NCBI GenBank assembly: GCA_005784505.1
Contig: VCAZ01000037.1
Location: 410,001 to 474,000, forward strand
Source: Bagarius yarrelli
Lineage: Eukaryota; Chordata; Actinopteri; Siluriformes; Sisoridae
Direction of reading: 5' to 3'
Length of the DNA: 64,000 bases
A model generated the notes under the pieces. It was not told the DNA's origin. It made no database searches and was given only the letters and a program-made list of their open reading frames with translations. The position numbers and the translations under genes are program-made. The first letter of the stretch is position 1; the number at the start of each line of letters is the position of its first letter. Below, in pieces: positions 1 through 13,200 of the stretch.

Positions 1-470
1 AGGGGGTGGGATGGTGCTTCAGACCCATGAAGCCTGCAGAGCCTTAATCCTTGGTCCAAAGAAAGGCTGTGAAACCCTTCATGGCCTGGATGATAAAGCA
101 GATTATGGCGCCATTGTGGGGATGGCCCACGATCCGGCTCAGTTGCCAGGACAGTACGTCTTGGTCCTTGTCCCGGCTCTTACCCCGAAAAAAAAATACA
201 AATATTTAGGGGGTGTTGGAGTAGGGTATGGCGGGCATTGCGTGAGAAGGCTTGGCAGACGTGGTGTAATTAGGGAATCATGGTGGGGCCGGCAGATCTG
301 TGAACCAAGGTGTGACCGGCAGCTGGTGGACCATGGCGGGACAGGTGGATCAGTGGACCATGGCGGAACGGGTGGCTTTGGCCCCTCTGGCGCGGTGGGA
401 GGACTCCTGCTGCCCTAGTCGTTCCCATCTGATGATCCCCCACACTGGATACCAGTCTTGGCGATGGAGC
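1..470. other. GC-rich segment, no gene recognised
   Basis: This stretch is clearly more GC-rich than the sequence after 620. ORFs on both strands are short and low in complexity, and none resembles a known family. Around 325-371 a short unit containing 'gtggaccatggcgg' occurs twice in tandem. It may be part of the same repeat-rich unit as the minisatellite that follows. I see no reliable gene here. Confidence 0.4.
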
Positions 471-612
471 GGCTATCGTGGAGCTTGGCTGGGAAGCAGT
501 GGCCATCGTGGAGCTTGACTGGGGCACGGCGGCCATCGTGGAGCTAGGCTGGGGCGCCACGGTCATCGTGAAGCTTGGCTGGGGTGTGGCGGCCATTGTG
601 GAGCTTGGCTGA
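471..612. repeat. 30-bp minisatellite, about 4.7 copies
   Basis: Units start at 471, 501, 531, 561 and 591, each close to 'ggccatcgtggagcttggct' followed by a variable 10-bp stretch such as 'ggggcacggc'. The period is exactly 30 bp, a multiple of three, so the minus strand reads as a 10-residue repeat containing QPSSTMAA. The copies differ from each other at several sites. The repeat ends abruptly where AT-rich sequence begins. Confidence 0.9.
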
Positions 613-1154
613 GAATCCAGAATCATACTATTACAAACTATATCTTCTTTATTTTCAGTTAGTAGTGAGGATTATTATGATTTAATTGGATTTTGATGTT
701 CAGAAATATGTTATCTTTTAAAATAATTTACGCTAATACTAGTTGTTATCCAATTTAAAAGCCTTAAAACAACACATGTAGGTCAGGAAAATAGAAATTT
801 TTTCAAGGAAGCATTACCCAAAACAACCCCACCAATCTTTATTTTGGGACCTCTGTATGGGCTTGATCACAGGCCATGAAAATTAGGAGTACATCAAGGG
901 AGCTAGGGGATACTGTAAAATATAAGTACAGTAAAGCATAAACTTCTCCATGCCGTTTGAAATATTTCAGGTGTCTATTTACCAAGACCTATCTTATATT
1001 TTAACCAACACTATGTTCCCAACACTGACAGGCTTGTCATGCAGTAGGTCCACTCATTTCCCATCACTCTTGTGACATAGACACTCTATTTTTCTCTATC
1101 TTCTTTTTTGTATTACTGCTATAACGCTACCACTTAGCACTGGAAAGTGTCACC

Positions 1155-1292
1155 ATGGATAAAGAACTTCACCCTCTAGTGGAGAGAGATGCATACCTGG
1201 TGAAGCAGATCCTAGGCTTTATAAGGAAAGGAGGTCAGTTACAATATCTAGTGGACTGGGGGGGTTATGGACCCTCCCAAGGTCATAAATAA
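1155..1292 (+). mobile_element. Ty3/gypsy chromovirus remnant (integrase chromodomain)
   Basis: The plus frame from about 1189 reads AYLVKQIL, then RKGGQLQYLVDW, then GGYGP, and stops at 1288-1290. This is the signature of the chromodomain at the integrase C-terminus of fish Ty3/gypsy chromoviruses, where the pattern is Y-x-V-x-x-I-L ... LQYLVDWEGYGPEERSW. Here the usual ERSW part is replaced by a stop. No reverse transcriptase, LTR or protease is visible nearby, so this is a small dead fragment. The family call rests on pattern recognition. Confidence 0.7.
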
Positions 1293-1701
1293 AATTTAAG
1301 GTTATGCTAGACCCCACGTTAATCCATGAGTCTCATTAAGCACATCCCACTATCTCAGCACTGTTAGATTATGTCTTTGTTTTGATTGGACAATTGAACT
1401 GATCTCGTTTTTTTCACCTATGCATAATACCAGCAGTAACCAAACCTCATTTAAAATGAAAAATTGATCTGTTTATATGGTTTTGTACCTAAATCTACCT
1501 AAATGAAAAGTTGTTGTCCTCCACACTTATATTAATCACTTAATTATTCATTGTTGATGATAAGACCCTCATGTGTGTGTTTTCCTCTGGTTCTCCTTTT
1601 AGTTATGCTGTCCTACATAGTGTTGCCTGAGCCCATGTTTGCACTCTTCATTAACTACACATTCACTTCATACACTGTAACTGCGATTTGACTTAACTGT
1701 T

Positions 1702-1758
1702 TCCCTCTTTTTCTCTTTCTTTCTCTCTCCCTCTTTCTCTCTCTCTCTCTCTCTCTTT
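1702..1758. repeat. CT-rich microsatellite
   Basis: A pyrimidine tract made of CTTT and then (CT)n runs through this interval, with an uninterrupted run of CT dinucleotides near 1735-1756. It is a simple sequence repeat. Confidence 0.95.
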
Positions 1759-1959
1759 CACTGTCGAGCTCGACATATTGTGCATATGCCACAACTGAGC
1801 TGCCAGTGATCCAGACCCCATCTTCACTCCAGACCTGCCAGACCCTTCCGTATGACCCGCCTCCAGTTGATGATCACCACATCACTAGGGTAACCAAGGA
1901 CCTTTTCACTCTGCAATAAAGACGCTCTAGCTGTTCTCCGAGGACTTATGACTTAAGTT

Positions 1960-2130
1960 AAGTAAGACATAGTGTGGCTGCATAATTCCTGCCACCTGTT
2001 TTTCACCCAAATGAGGATGGGTTCTCTGTTGGGTCTGGTTCCTCTAAAGATTTCTTCCTATTCTGTCTCAGGAAGTTTTTCCTTGCCACGGTCACCAATG
2101 ACCACTAAATTCAAATCTTTAAACGTTACT
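1960..2130 (+). repeat. Dispersed fish retroelement tail ('gaggatgggttct...' type)
   Basis: The interval contains 'atgaggatgggttctctg', 'tctggttcctctaaagattt' and 'aagtttttccttgccacgg'. I recognise this word series from very abundant dispersed repeats of fish genomes, usually near the 3' ends of LINE-type elements. Only the tail is visible. The exact family cannot be named without a repeat library. Confidence 0.5.
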
Positions 2131-2239
2131 ATAGGCCAATATCAAACCTCGCCCTTATGTCATATAGCCTTTTTAAAGGTAGCAGCATGGTATACTAATT
2201 ATGCTAATACTTACATGAGAATAATATTCATAAAATGAA

Positions 2240-3769
2240 ACAGGATTCAGACATCATAATATCACAGAGAGGGAAAGAAACTAGTTTGATTTGTTTCTTG
2301 ACCAAAAGAAAACTATACATCGGGTTCACTGAGGGTTTACACTAGCATTATTGATAGCAAACTTAAAAAAACAACCTAAATGTATAATATGTTCACAAGC
2401 TGATTAGTCAGCTTTTGTGTTGTATATTTAGTGATGAAACTAACCATCTAAAACAATGCTGTTTACTGTATTAAACACTTGTCTTGTACATGTATGCTTT
2501 TACTTTTAGCAGCTATAAACTCACACAAGGCAAGTTCAAAACATCACCAGGATTTTATCCTTTGTTTGGAAAATCTTCTGCAAGGAGACAATGTTTCCAA
2601 CATCTTTTTTGACGAATAGGCAACATATGTCTTTGATGCATTTTTGATAAAAACATTTTTACACCCCTTTTTTTTATGATCAGATATATTTAGAGTTTGT
2701 TTGGATTTAACCTGGGGCAAATATTTTTTCTGGGTCGGCCCACTTGTTTGGTTGTTTTAATCAAACCAAAATTAGTGTAAAGTGTAAAGTTATGACCTAC
2801 TACTGCAGATGTTTCCACACCTGGGTCCAGTATGCTTGCCTCATTTTTATCAGCTGCTTCCGCGAATCGGTAAGACTCGTTTATTTTTGTGGAGTACAAA
2901 TAACAAATGTGTCCATTTTTTGGTCAACCAGGGAATCATGGATAATATAACCTAATGCTATATGATCGTATGAACTTTGCACCCTTCCCTAATCTATCTT
3001 AAACTACTTTTCCCCATACCTGTATTGTATAATTGTATGAATTTTATCCCTCTGTAGTTGCACTGCTGAAATTATTATTTTTTTAAAGATTCTTCAGGCA
3101 TCTTCTCGCTTTCTGATACCCTTTCACTCTTTCTTATTCTGAAACCCTTATTGACTCAGGCCTCTCTATTCAGGCTTGGGAATAGCAGGAGCATGACTCT
3201 GATGGCTAGATTACTATGACATTGTTTAATCAGGTTACAGAAACTAGTTTTAAAAATGTTTGTCTCGTGATAGACACAGTCTTAATTCAAAAATCAGAAT
3301 TTTTTTTTGCAGTTAGTCTGTCTGTCTGCTTTCAGGCCTTGGCTTCCCCCCTAAAAAGCCAAATTATTTTTGGGGACTATTGGGAGATCGACAATCATAA
3401 CCTGTTGTAAGCTAATTGCTATATGCTTGCACCAGCCAGGAAGGCTTTTCTCTATTGTTAGAACAATAAATTAAGAATTAAACCTATGAAATAAAAGAAA
3501 CAAAACATCTGCATGTTCCTGGTTAATTTTATGATGACTTATGATGTCCAGTAGGACTCACCAAGAAGTCATCCTGTACTGCAACCCTACCACCTGCCCA
3601 CTGGATCCAATTGCTTTTACAGTGCTTTGGATCATCTCTCCTGACAGCTGTGATGGACATATTCAACCACAAGACTCCTGTCCACCATAGAGTCTTTGTG
3701 TAGCAGCTTGGCAGTTGTTGCTTCCTACATGGATAGTCGTTATCTAAGGTAACATAAGGGGAGTGACCT
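2240..3769. other. Intergenic, nothing recognised
   Basis: AT-rich sequence with short random ORFs on both strands. I see no coding pattern, RNA gene or transposon signature. Confidence 0.5.
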
Positions 3770-4560
3770 CTAGTCCATGCAGACTCTCCACGGTGTCCAA
3801 CTAGGCTCAGTACTCGGTCCTTTTCTTTTCTCCCTCTATATTCAGTCACTTGGTAAAGTTCTTCCCTTAATTGGATTCTCTTACCATTTTTATGTTAATA
3901 CACCATATTTATTTTTTCTTTCTCCCTCAGACATCACAGCTTTTGCCTGGATCTCGGCATGTCTGGCAGACATATCCCGGATGGCTCAACAACTTAAACG
4001 TAACCCCAGCAAAAGTAACTACTCCTTATCTCAGTTAATTTGTTCCCATCCCATTCCACTATGAACAATTAATTGATCTGCCTTTCAACCAGTGCCTTAG
4101 GGTCATCATAGACAATCAACTGCTATTTTCCTCCTGTTGCTGACTTGACACCGTCCTGCTTATTTATCTTCTACAAGATCAGAAGGATTCGACCATTCTT
4201 GTCCATGAAGGCCACTCAGATGCATGTGCAGTCTTTTGTAATTTTCAAACAAGACTAATAACCAAACTCCAGCTGGTCCAAAAGGCAGCAGAGTTCTTAC
4301 TAGAACTAGAAAGTATGATCATATTAGCCCAGTTCTGTCAACACTGCACTAGCTCCCTATTGAATATGGAATAGATCCTGTTTCTTATTTATAAGACTCT
4401 GGCTGTTGACTCTGGCTTGCTTAGTTGGGGACACTTAATATATGGATATTAATTAAAATGAGTGTTTTAATACTTTTTGATTTAATTATGTTTTTTTAAA
4501 AAGTGATTCTGTAAAGCAATCATTAAAAGTGCTATATAAATGAAAGTAACTTGACTTGAT
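3770..4560 (+). mobile_element. LINE 3' fragment with dead reverse transcriptase
   Basis: The plus strand reads GVQLGSVLGPFLFSLYI and then GFSYHFYVNTPYLFFLSPSD, followed by ISACLADIS. This is the palm region of a jockey/L2/CR1-type LINE reverse transcriptase, whose active site is normally YADDT. Here that site reads YVNT, so both catalytic aspartates are lost. Further on, 'aaactccagctggtccaaaaggcagcagag' (4265-4294) matches the usual C-terminal LQLVQNAAARV block. The piece ends in a LINE-like tail, 'gtgctatataaatgaaagta', then 'acttgacttgat'. Many stops show that it is not functional. Confidence 0.75.
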
Positions 4561-6980
4561 CATTGCAACTTGCTTCTGGCAGGTATCCTCCCAAAATTTT
4601 CACACCTTACCCCACTGTTGTGCTTCCTACACTTTCACATTCACTACTGGCTTTCGGTTGCTGTATGAATTAGATTTAAAAACTTGCCTACAAAGCCGAA
4701 AATTAAGCAGCAATAAAGCGCTCATCACTCCTTGCACTGTAATACAAAAATTCATTAACAACATAAATCTGACATAGATATGAATTAGCACAAGAATGGA
4801 CTATTTTGCAGTGGCTGGGTGCAAGGCCACAGACCAGAAAACTGAAAATTCACAGCACTGTATACACACTGAAAAACAGAAAAAAGATATTTCATTTTTC
4901 ATTTTTTTTTCTTGCACAACTTACTGTTGCAACTTTTAATTCAATATGATGTGATGTCAGCTTCACATTCTTTAAGACTTCAATAACTGTTAAATCTTAA
5001 TAAACAATTTGGCCCCTCAGCTTAGACAGTCTTTTGGCATTTTGTGATTGACACCCTTAGTCTTAATCCTTGCTAGGCACTTTTCAAACCATTCGACATT
5101 CACATTTTCTTAATTACACATGTATCATAATTTAGCTTGAGGCCAGCCTTTTTAATTTTTTTAGTCCAGGTCTTAAATGAATGTTTAGCTGAATATTTTG
5201 CTTAATGTTTTTTATATATGATTAACTCATCTATTTTAATAATCCAGACAATCAAAGAGCAAGTTCTAGATCATCTTAAGCAAATCTGCCTTCCCCATTA
5301 GCTTTTATGATTTTCGTAACACCAGTGGTGGAAACCAATCTGTTGGCTGTATTATCCTTTTCCACAGTGACCTGTTTATTTACTCAACTCTGTAATTCAG
5401 CCTTCACTTTTGGCAGTAGTTGTAATAGTACCTTATTTTAGGTGTCCCTCTGGCTCTTTTGCCAGCTAATTGTCCACTTATACAGAGACTCAACTAATAA
5501 ACCACTGCATTTGGCACTTAATTTAAACATTTTTTGAAAATGTAAGCAGTTTAACTGTATCTTCCAAAAAAAGAGAGAGAAATTGCAGCAGAACATAGAG
5601 GCAAATAATAAAGCAAACAATTTCGACAGTTATGTATAATTTTCGTATTTTTAGCAATTTATTCTGCATTTATGTAGACTGACTTTAACCCGAAAACAGT
5701 TTTAAAACCTTTCCCCTTTCTCTCCGCCTTGAACCTTTTCTCGTTTTGTTTTGAACTGAGACGCTGTGTTCAGTTTAAAGTGGAAAATTTGAATAAAATA
5801 AAAATTAAAAGACTTTCAAATCAGTGGTCTTCGGGCCCTTAGACGACACTGCATCGCTCATTGGCATGACTCTGTGATTGACATTGCTAAATGGGATCAG
5901 GAATTCTTCCAGAGGCCACTGTCGTTAAACACATTCTACTGTGCCATCTGCAGGTACCAACAAAATTTCTATCATGCAAAACAAGGCATATTTAAACATG
6001 TTATAAAAATAAAGTAAAACTTATAAAGTAAGTTTCCTTATTACTTCATACAAGTCCTCTCCCTAAATATCTATAAATGTAACAAAGAAAAAAAGCTCAG
6101 AGCACAACTGTTGAAAATCTTACTTTGTCTATATTTATCCTCTTCGTTTCTTTTCTAAATTTATTTATAAATATGTATATACATATTTGACTCCTTAAAA
6201 TGGTTTACAGGTAATTAAAAAAAAAATATTGAAAGCATGTCATCTTCTGTCAAATTCAAATGTGTATATAAATTAGAAAAAAAGCATTAACAAAACTCAT
6301 TTGCACAGAAAAACACAAAAGTGGCATGTAGGTAGTACTGAATGGTATGGCCAAAAAATATGCTTATTTTATAATTATATTTTTCAAAATGTATTTGAAT
6401 TAAAAACCTACTCATTTTATAAACCAACATGCAACTACACAATGTAAACAATCCCCCTTTCTGATAACTGCAAACTTTAGACTTTAACCACTGAACAGCA
6501 TGCAAAGGCAATTTGCTTACATAATATTTAAACATATAAAGTGGTGTCAAACTTGCGTGAACAATATATTAGTGAGCCACAACGAACACTCGACGACAAA
6601 TTGTGTAGTTGGCTTGATACTTTTTGTCTGATTTTGCATTTGCTTTTGTTTAAGTCTTAAACATTTAGGAGCTGGATACTGATCTGAAGCTGTCCCTGCT
6701 ATTAAACTGATTATGGCAGCTAATATTGTGCAATCAGAGGAAGAATAGAATAGATTCTTTACAGAATATGGGTAGAGTAGTTTGCATGAATGCTGCACAA
6801 GTCGCACTGCATAGAACCTGCACTGCATTTCGATTGTAAGCAACATACACTACAGTGTGATCAATTATTAGTTAAGTGACTATTATAACAAAATCATGTT
6901 TTCATGCATATTTTTCAACTCCTAGCTGTACGAATTTAAATGTTTTTGGGTTTAAAGACATCAGGTGATGTGTATTTGTG
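4561..6980. other. Intergenic, AT-rich, nothing recognised
   Basis: No ORF with a family signature was found. Short ORFs on either strand look random in composition. No transposon ends or RNA gene are evident. Confidence 0.5.
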
Positions 6981-8140
6981 TAATTTGATTTGATTGAACT
7001 TTATTGTTTTTGGGCAAGGTACATGTACAGAGCCAATTAAATGCATGGATGAGATATACAGAAGTGTAACAATAGATAGTTATGGACGATGCAAAGACGC
7101 ATAATAATTAAGTAGTGCAAAGTACAGAAAGTGGCAGTGCAGTAGTGACTGTTAACACTGTATAGATCAGTTGTTCAGTGCAGAAAAAGCCACAGGAGAA
7201 AAGCTGTTTTTCAGTCTGTTTGTGCGGGCTCTGAAGCATCAGTAGCGTCTGTCTGATGGGAATAGTGTAAACAGTCCGTAGTTGGGGTGAGAGGGATCTT
7301 TGATTATGCATCTTGCCCTTTGCAGACAGCGTTACTTGTGTATGTTCTCCAAGGTGGGTAACTGAGTGACTATGATTCGTGGGCGGTTTTTACCACCCCC
7401 CGAAGGGCTGTATAGTCCAAAGCAGTGCAGCCGCTGTATTACACTAAGATGCAGTTTGTTAGGATGCTCTTAATAGTACAGCGGTAAAAGTTCTTCAGTA
7501 TCCTGTAGCATAGACAGGACTTTTTAAGTCTCCTCAGAAAATATAGGGTCTGTTGTGCCTTTCTAAACAAAACATAGAAGAGTTCAGAGACTAGGTAAAA
7601 TCCTTACAGATGTGGATTTCTAGGAACATGAAGCTGGGTGTCGTGGTTCTCTAATTGAGTCAGGGCATTATGAAGTACTCTGGAGATGGCATTCTCAGTT
7701 GACGTACTCGGCTGATAGGCAAATTGGTAAGGGTCCAGGTGGCAGACAGGCTTTAAGATGAGGACCAGTCTTTCTAAGCATTTTGCGATGACAGGGATGA
7801 GTGCGACGGGACAAAAGTCACCCAGTTCTGTTGCAGCAGAGTGCTTTGGCACTGGCACGATGGTAGCAGACTTAAAGCAGGTGGGGACGACTGCAGATTG
7901 AAGATGTCCGTGAAGACCTCAGTCAGCTGTTCCGCGCATACTCGGAGTACTGCCTTTTTAGCATTTACCCTTCCCAGGGTAGCACACACTTCAGAGGGGG
8001 AGAGCGAAAGTGGCTGCTCACCTGGTAACAGCTCTTTTGTGTATAACCTTTATGTTTCCCTTTCCAAAGCGAGCATAGAAGGAGGTTGAGCTTGTCAGGG
8101 AGTGAGGCAGAGCTGGTTGGAGGTGTTCTCTTGGGTGGGC
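6981..8140 (-). mobile_element. Truncated L2/CR1-type LINE copy
   Basis: This is a second copy of the family seen at 21760-25020. Shared blocks include the 3' end 'gaactttattgtttttgg', 'gtgcaaagtacagaaagtgg' and 'gagagcgaaagtggctgctc'. The minus strand encodes parts of the reverse transcriptase: PVPKHSAATELGDFCPVAL, VIAKCLERLVL and DPYQFAYQPS. Compared with the longer copy it lacks the FADD segment and everything upstream of the early RT domain, so it is both 5'-truncated and internally deleted. Frameshifts split the ORF. It is inactive. Confidence 0.85.
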
Positions 8141-8611
8141 GAGAGTGTGCACCAAGGAGACCAACACCCTATATCATGTTGTTTATAATTATTAGGCAGC
8201 TCGGTTTTCTCAGGCAAAAAGGGGCAGAAAAGATTTAACCGACTGAAAAGTCAAAAATTTTAAAATGTCTTTTAGAGGAATGCAGTTTTGAACTTGCTAA
8301 ATATTAGGGCGTAATTACAACAATCGTTTTGTTGTAAATAATCAACAAGGTCGCAAAAAGTGTGTTGAGAAAAAAGATGCAAATTAACTGAGAAAATTTA
8401 AAGGTCAAACTGCCAGGAACCCATTATCCTCCAGTGCTGTCATATTCCAGAACTGCAACCTACCTGAAGTGCCCATAAGTAAAAAAATAAATAAGTAAAA
8501 AAAAAAATTAAATAAAAATAATCGCATGCTACCCTTTTTAGTTTTTGTTGTTACACTGATTTGTGAACTATTGTACCAGTATTGAACTGTTTAATGATGT
8601 GACTTAAAGCA

Positions 8612-8664
8612 CCTTTGTTTGTCACTCTGGACAAGAGCGTCTGCTGAATGCTGTAAAGACAGAA
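8612..8664 (+). repeat. SINE/LINE tail fragment
   Basis: The sequence 'ctggacaagagcgtctgctg' followed by 'aatgctgtaaag' matches the conserved tail of common fish SINEs and their partner LINEs, which read roughly CTTTGGATAAAAGCGTCTGCTAAATG. A related tail occurs at 45545-45580. Nothing upstream clearly resembles a tRNA-derived head. Confidence 0.5.
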
Positions 8665-9440
8665 GATAAAATGTCTGGGCCAAGAAATATCTTGATTTTT
8701 CAAAAGGTTGTCTGAACTCCTGACAGACCAGCTGGATGGGCCCATGGCTGGAACAATATTGGTCAACTCCACCTAAACTTGGATGCCAGCAAGGTGTAGC
8801 TGGTTTACTACTATGGGCTGGTAATATTAAAGATGAGCTAGTTGGACCTTTTCAGGTTGAAGATGGACTAAAAAACTCCCAAATATACTGACAGTTTTTA
8901 GAAGACACTTTGTTCATGCAGTGGTATGTTTTTTTTGATGTCAGAAATGTTTATTTGTACATTTTGAACTGTTTGTTATTCTCACTTAAACTGATAAAAA
9001 ATAAAGTAAAATGATACGTTTATTGTTTTTCTATTTAGTTGCATGATAATTCTGCATACTAATAGTTGCCTAGTAATTTGGCATCAGGATATTCTACTAA
9101 AAAAAAACAAAACCTCACTTTTATTAGTAGTAACAGCATAATGGATGTGGTAGGAGGGCCAATCGCATTCTTTTATAGAACCCCAAATAGCTAGCAGCAC
9201 CCGTCTACAAGCAACACACTATAAGCCAACTTTCATTTATTTGCTTTGTAAATGTGGGGTTACTTGTGCTCTTACATTTGTTCCATGTTAAATTGTACTA
9301 CTTTTTGTTATCTTTTCCAGTGAATGACAAGACAATACAATGTGACTACAAAAAATAGAAGTCTACCATAATACTACAGAATAATAGTTTATCCTGGAAC
9401 TTTTTTAAAAAAAACTGAATGTGACAGACGTAGACCACTT
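8665..9440. other. Intergenic between LINE remnant and gene 1
   Basis: AT-rich sequence. At 8700-8870 there are several scattered copies of words such as 'gaccagctgg' and 'tagctggttt', which may come from an old repeat. No gene is visible. Confidence 0.4.
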
Positions 9441-9444
9441 ACAG

Positions 9445-10207
9445 AAGCTGTATTCAAATGGCTTTATTGTCTGAAAATTGAATACAGCAGAACAATTTTT
9501 AAAAATGTTTAAAAAAATGACAATACACAGATATGTACACACCAACAAATGTAGTCACTTGTCATGAAAGTCATGAAGTGCTGAGTAGGTGTTTTAACCA
9601 CCCGTTGATCAGATAAAAGAACAAGAAATGAACAAAGCAAAATTAAAAACGTTTAAGAAAACAGTAGATACCAAAAATCACATCCAGGCATACAAAAGGT
9701 ATTTATATATGTATATACACACACAACTTAAACTAACAAATCAAATGTATTAACTGTTACATGTGTTTTTGATAAGTGTAAAATGACAATTACAATTGTA
9801 GGACAAATGGGTGTGTAATTTACAAAATTTAACAAACCTTACGATAAAATACCAAAAATGGTAAAATCGTTTATGGATGAATATATAATTCTGTTGTATA
9901 AACCTGGTAAATATAATAGTAGGTTATGATGCAACATTTACACAGCATTTTTTTCAGTTATTTCCAGCATGCAATTTTTATCCCACATATGTTACCTAAT
10001 TTTGGAACAGTAATTGACATTTATCAGAAGTTCTGTATAAACCCTAAAAATTCAGTAGGAGTAGTTCTTGAAATTGCAGTATAAAAAACAACCTGCTTAT
10101 ATAAGAAGCATATAGCAAGAGAAAACTTAAGAACCAACAACACAAGATTGTTCAGAAAAACGAATGATTAGGGAACACCTGCATTGCAGGAAATACTCTA
10201 CAGAACA
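9445..10207 (-). other. Probable 3' UTR of the 2513-residue zinc-finger gene
   Basis: Below the stop codon the minus strand runs through AT-rich sequence without transposon signatures to an AATAAA signal at 9468-9463. Cleavage would be expected some 15-25 bases further on, near 9445. Another AATAAA lies near 9020, so a longer form is possible. The UTR is inferred from signal and position only. Confidence 0.5.
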
Positions 10208-13200
10208 CTACTCAATAACTGGGCTTTGAAAGAGAATGCCAGATGAGGACTGACATTGGGAGGAATCTGTTAAAGTCTTATGAGTTTGCTGATGTTCTTC
10301 TAAAAGATGTAGAAAAGCAAACGCTTTGTCACACTCCGTGCATTCATAGACAACTTGCCCAACATGAGTTTCCTGGTGCTTTCTTAGTTGAGAAAGCAGG
10401 CCAAAAGATTTATAACACATATCACATCTGTGGTTACCAGTTACTCTGGTGAAGTTTTGCAATTCAGGATGCCTCTGTTCATGTGTTGAAAGGTCATATG
10501 GTGTTTTATATGATTTGTCGCAAATTGAGCAGCGATAATTACAGTCTTCATTATGGGCTTTATGGTGGACCAAAAGTGACTGTTCTGTTTTAAAGGACTT
10601 AGGGCACAAATCACACTGATAAGATGACGTCTGGTGTATCCGCTGATGCCTAGTAAGATACTTTTTTTTAGCAAAGCTTTTTCCACAAATCAGACACTTA
10701 AATGGACGGTCAATTTCATGCAACTTCTCATGTTCCTTTAAAGTAATGTTAGAAGGAAATCGTTTGTTGCAAGTAGGGCATTTATAAAAGTCTTCCCCAA
10801 CATCCACCTCCTCCTCCTCATTATTTGTGGGTAATTCAGAATAAGGTTCTAAACATCTCCTTTTATTAGCTGTTGACGAGAATGAACTTAAAAGATGTTT
10901 TTGGTGAACACAAGAATGTTGGCGAAAAGAATCACTTCCAAGAAAGCTTTTTCCACATTCTGTGCACTCATACTGTGTAGCAGCAGACAAATGGCACTGT
11001 TCATGCTTTTCAAGTTGTTGCTTAGTTGAGAATGTCTTGTTACAAACATTGCACATGTTTGCATGAACAGAAAGATGATTTGCCAGCTCCAAAACTTGAG
11101 AGAAACTTTCAGGACATATCGGGCATCTGTAAATTTTGTCCTGGTTTAGATCATCAATGTCATTAGTTTGAGAATTGGTGTCGTCTTCACCACCACCATG
11201 TGTTTGCAAATGTGTCAGAAAATGATGGCGATGCCTAAAGCTCATGTGACAACTATTACACTGAAATGACTGAGTTCCTGATAACTGATGTGTAAGCTGA
11301 TGTTTTTTAAGATGAGAACCATGCAAGAAATGCTTGTTACAGTCTTTACATGAATATGGGCGCTCTTTCGCTGGACTGCAGCCGTGCTCTGAGAGCTGCT
11401 CAGGATCTGGAAATCGCACTTGACAAATTTCACAGCGATATTTGTATTGCTGGACTGTACCTACTGAAGGGCTGATTGACACTGGTGGAGATTTTGGCGG
11501 AATTAGAGGAGGGAGTTCTTCTTCTGCCTCTGTGTGGATTTTCCGGTGCTCTGCTCTGCTTGATTTGCAAGAGAAGATTTCATGGCAAAGGTCACAGGGA
11601 AAATTTTCATCACGATGAGTAATCATATGTTCCGCCAGCTCTGAAGATCGTGTGAAACTTAAATGACATTTTGTGCATCGATGGGGACGTTTTTTTAAAT
11701 GGGTGTGCTTATGTTTGCGCAATGCAAAGAGTGAAACAAAACCTTTACCGCACATTTGGCACTGAAATTCAGATTTGTGACTGCGTTGATGCTGCTGTAA
11801 ATTTCCAAGCTGAATGAAACATTTGCCACATTCTTCACATTCAAAGGGCTTTTCACCAAGATGGCATCTTTGATGATCCTCAAGACTTTCCGATGTCAAG
11901 AATGTTTTACCACAGACATGACAGGGAAAATAAGGAGCAGAGTCAGAGTCATCGTCGCTGACATCTTTTTCATCTGCATCATTTCCATCTAATTCATTGT
12001 TTCTTGACTCCTGTTCAATGGTAGCACTTTTAATGCCATTAAGGCTTGAAGAGTTTCTATGTTTAAGTCTGAGGTGTTCCATATAGGACTTTTTAATAGT
12101 GTAAAATTTATTACAGGGATGACAAGCAAATATTTTGGGAGTCAATGTATCCGTTTTTATAGTAGGCTCAAGTGTGTTAATTGGCTCACTAACTGGGTGA
12201 GCAAGCCTTTGGTGAGAATGCAGGGATTTAGCAGTCCAAAACCTCAACTTGCATGTGCTACAAACAAACGGCCGATTAGGGTCATGGCAAGCTCTGTGCG
12301 TTTCCAAATCGGAAGGAAAGCGAAAATTTTTAAAGCATTTAGGACAGGTATTCTTAAGTGTTTCCTGATGTTGGATCTTTACGTGTCTTTGCAACACACC
12401 TGCTTGTTCGAAAGTCTTGCCACAAATGTCACAGCGGTGACTTTTGCCTAATCGACGCTCCTGGTCTTCACGACCATGAGCCTCAAGATGACTTATCAGC
12501 ATGAGCCCATCTGTAAAACTTTGCTCACATTCAGAGCACTGATATTTGTTAACAACTGTGTTTCCTTTGCATGCATTTCCTTTATCCTGGTCTTTGCATG
12601 AAAACTTTGTTTGAAGTACACCAGTTCCTGTTGTGTTGGAGCCTTTATCAAAGACTATGACTTCATCATTAGGTGTACACTCTAATTCAGATGAAATGAA
12701 ATCTTTTGTGCTACATTCCTTTTGTGTCACTTCTAAACCCTTACATATTCTCATGTGCTTTTCTTGCACAATTTTGTTGCGAAAGCCTTTGTTGCATTTT
12801 TGGCAAGAAAGAGGGTACATTGTTGTATTGTCAGTGTTTTTATGGCTATTGCTGCCATATATTTGTGGACTGCTCTGCAAGCTCTCAGCAAAATTATCCT
12901 CCAATGGTTCCTCCTTAATGGCCAAATTGCATGATAACGGTTCTTGCTCAAGGGTGTCAGACTGCTGCAGGCTTTCAGACCTGTGATGAGTTAAAATATG
13001 CTGCTGTAGCTGAGAGAACAATAAAAAACGTCCATTACAGTAAATACAGGAAAACACCTTGACATTGGAAGGGCTGGAAATACTGCTTTTGTTTTCAGGG
13101 TTGTCAGTAGATTTTAAGCTGATTATACAGTTGTTTTGATGTATCTCAAGAGCTTCCTGTGTAAACAACCCACCACACTGGTCACAAAGCACTTTAGCAC

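Noticed and set aside
11..418. 135-codon plus-strand ORF at the left edge
   Set aside because: It lies in GC-rich, repetitive sequence, shows Gly/Arg-rich low complexity and resembles no family.
3529..3849. 106-codon minus-strand ORF
   Set aside because: It partly overlaps the LINE fragment on the opposite strand and shows no family motif.
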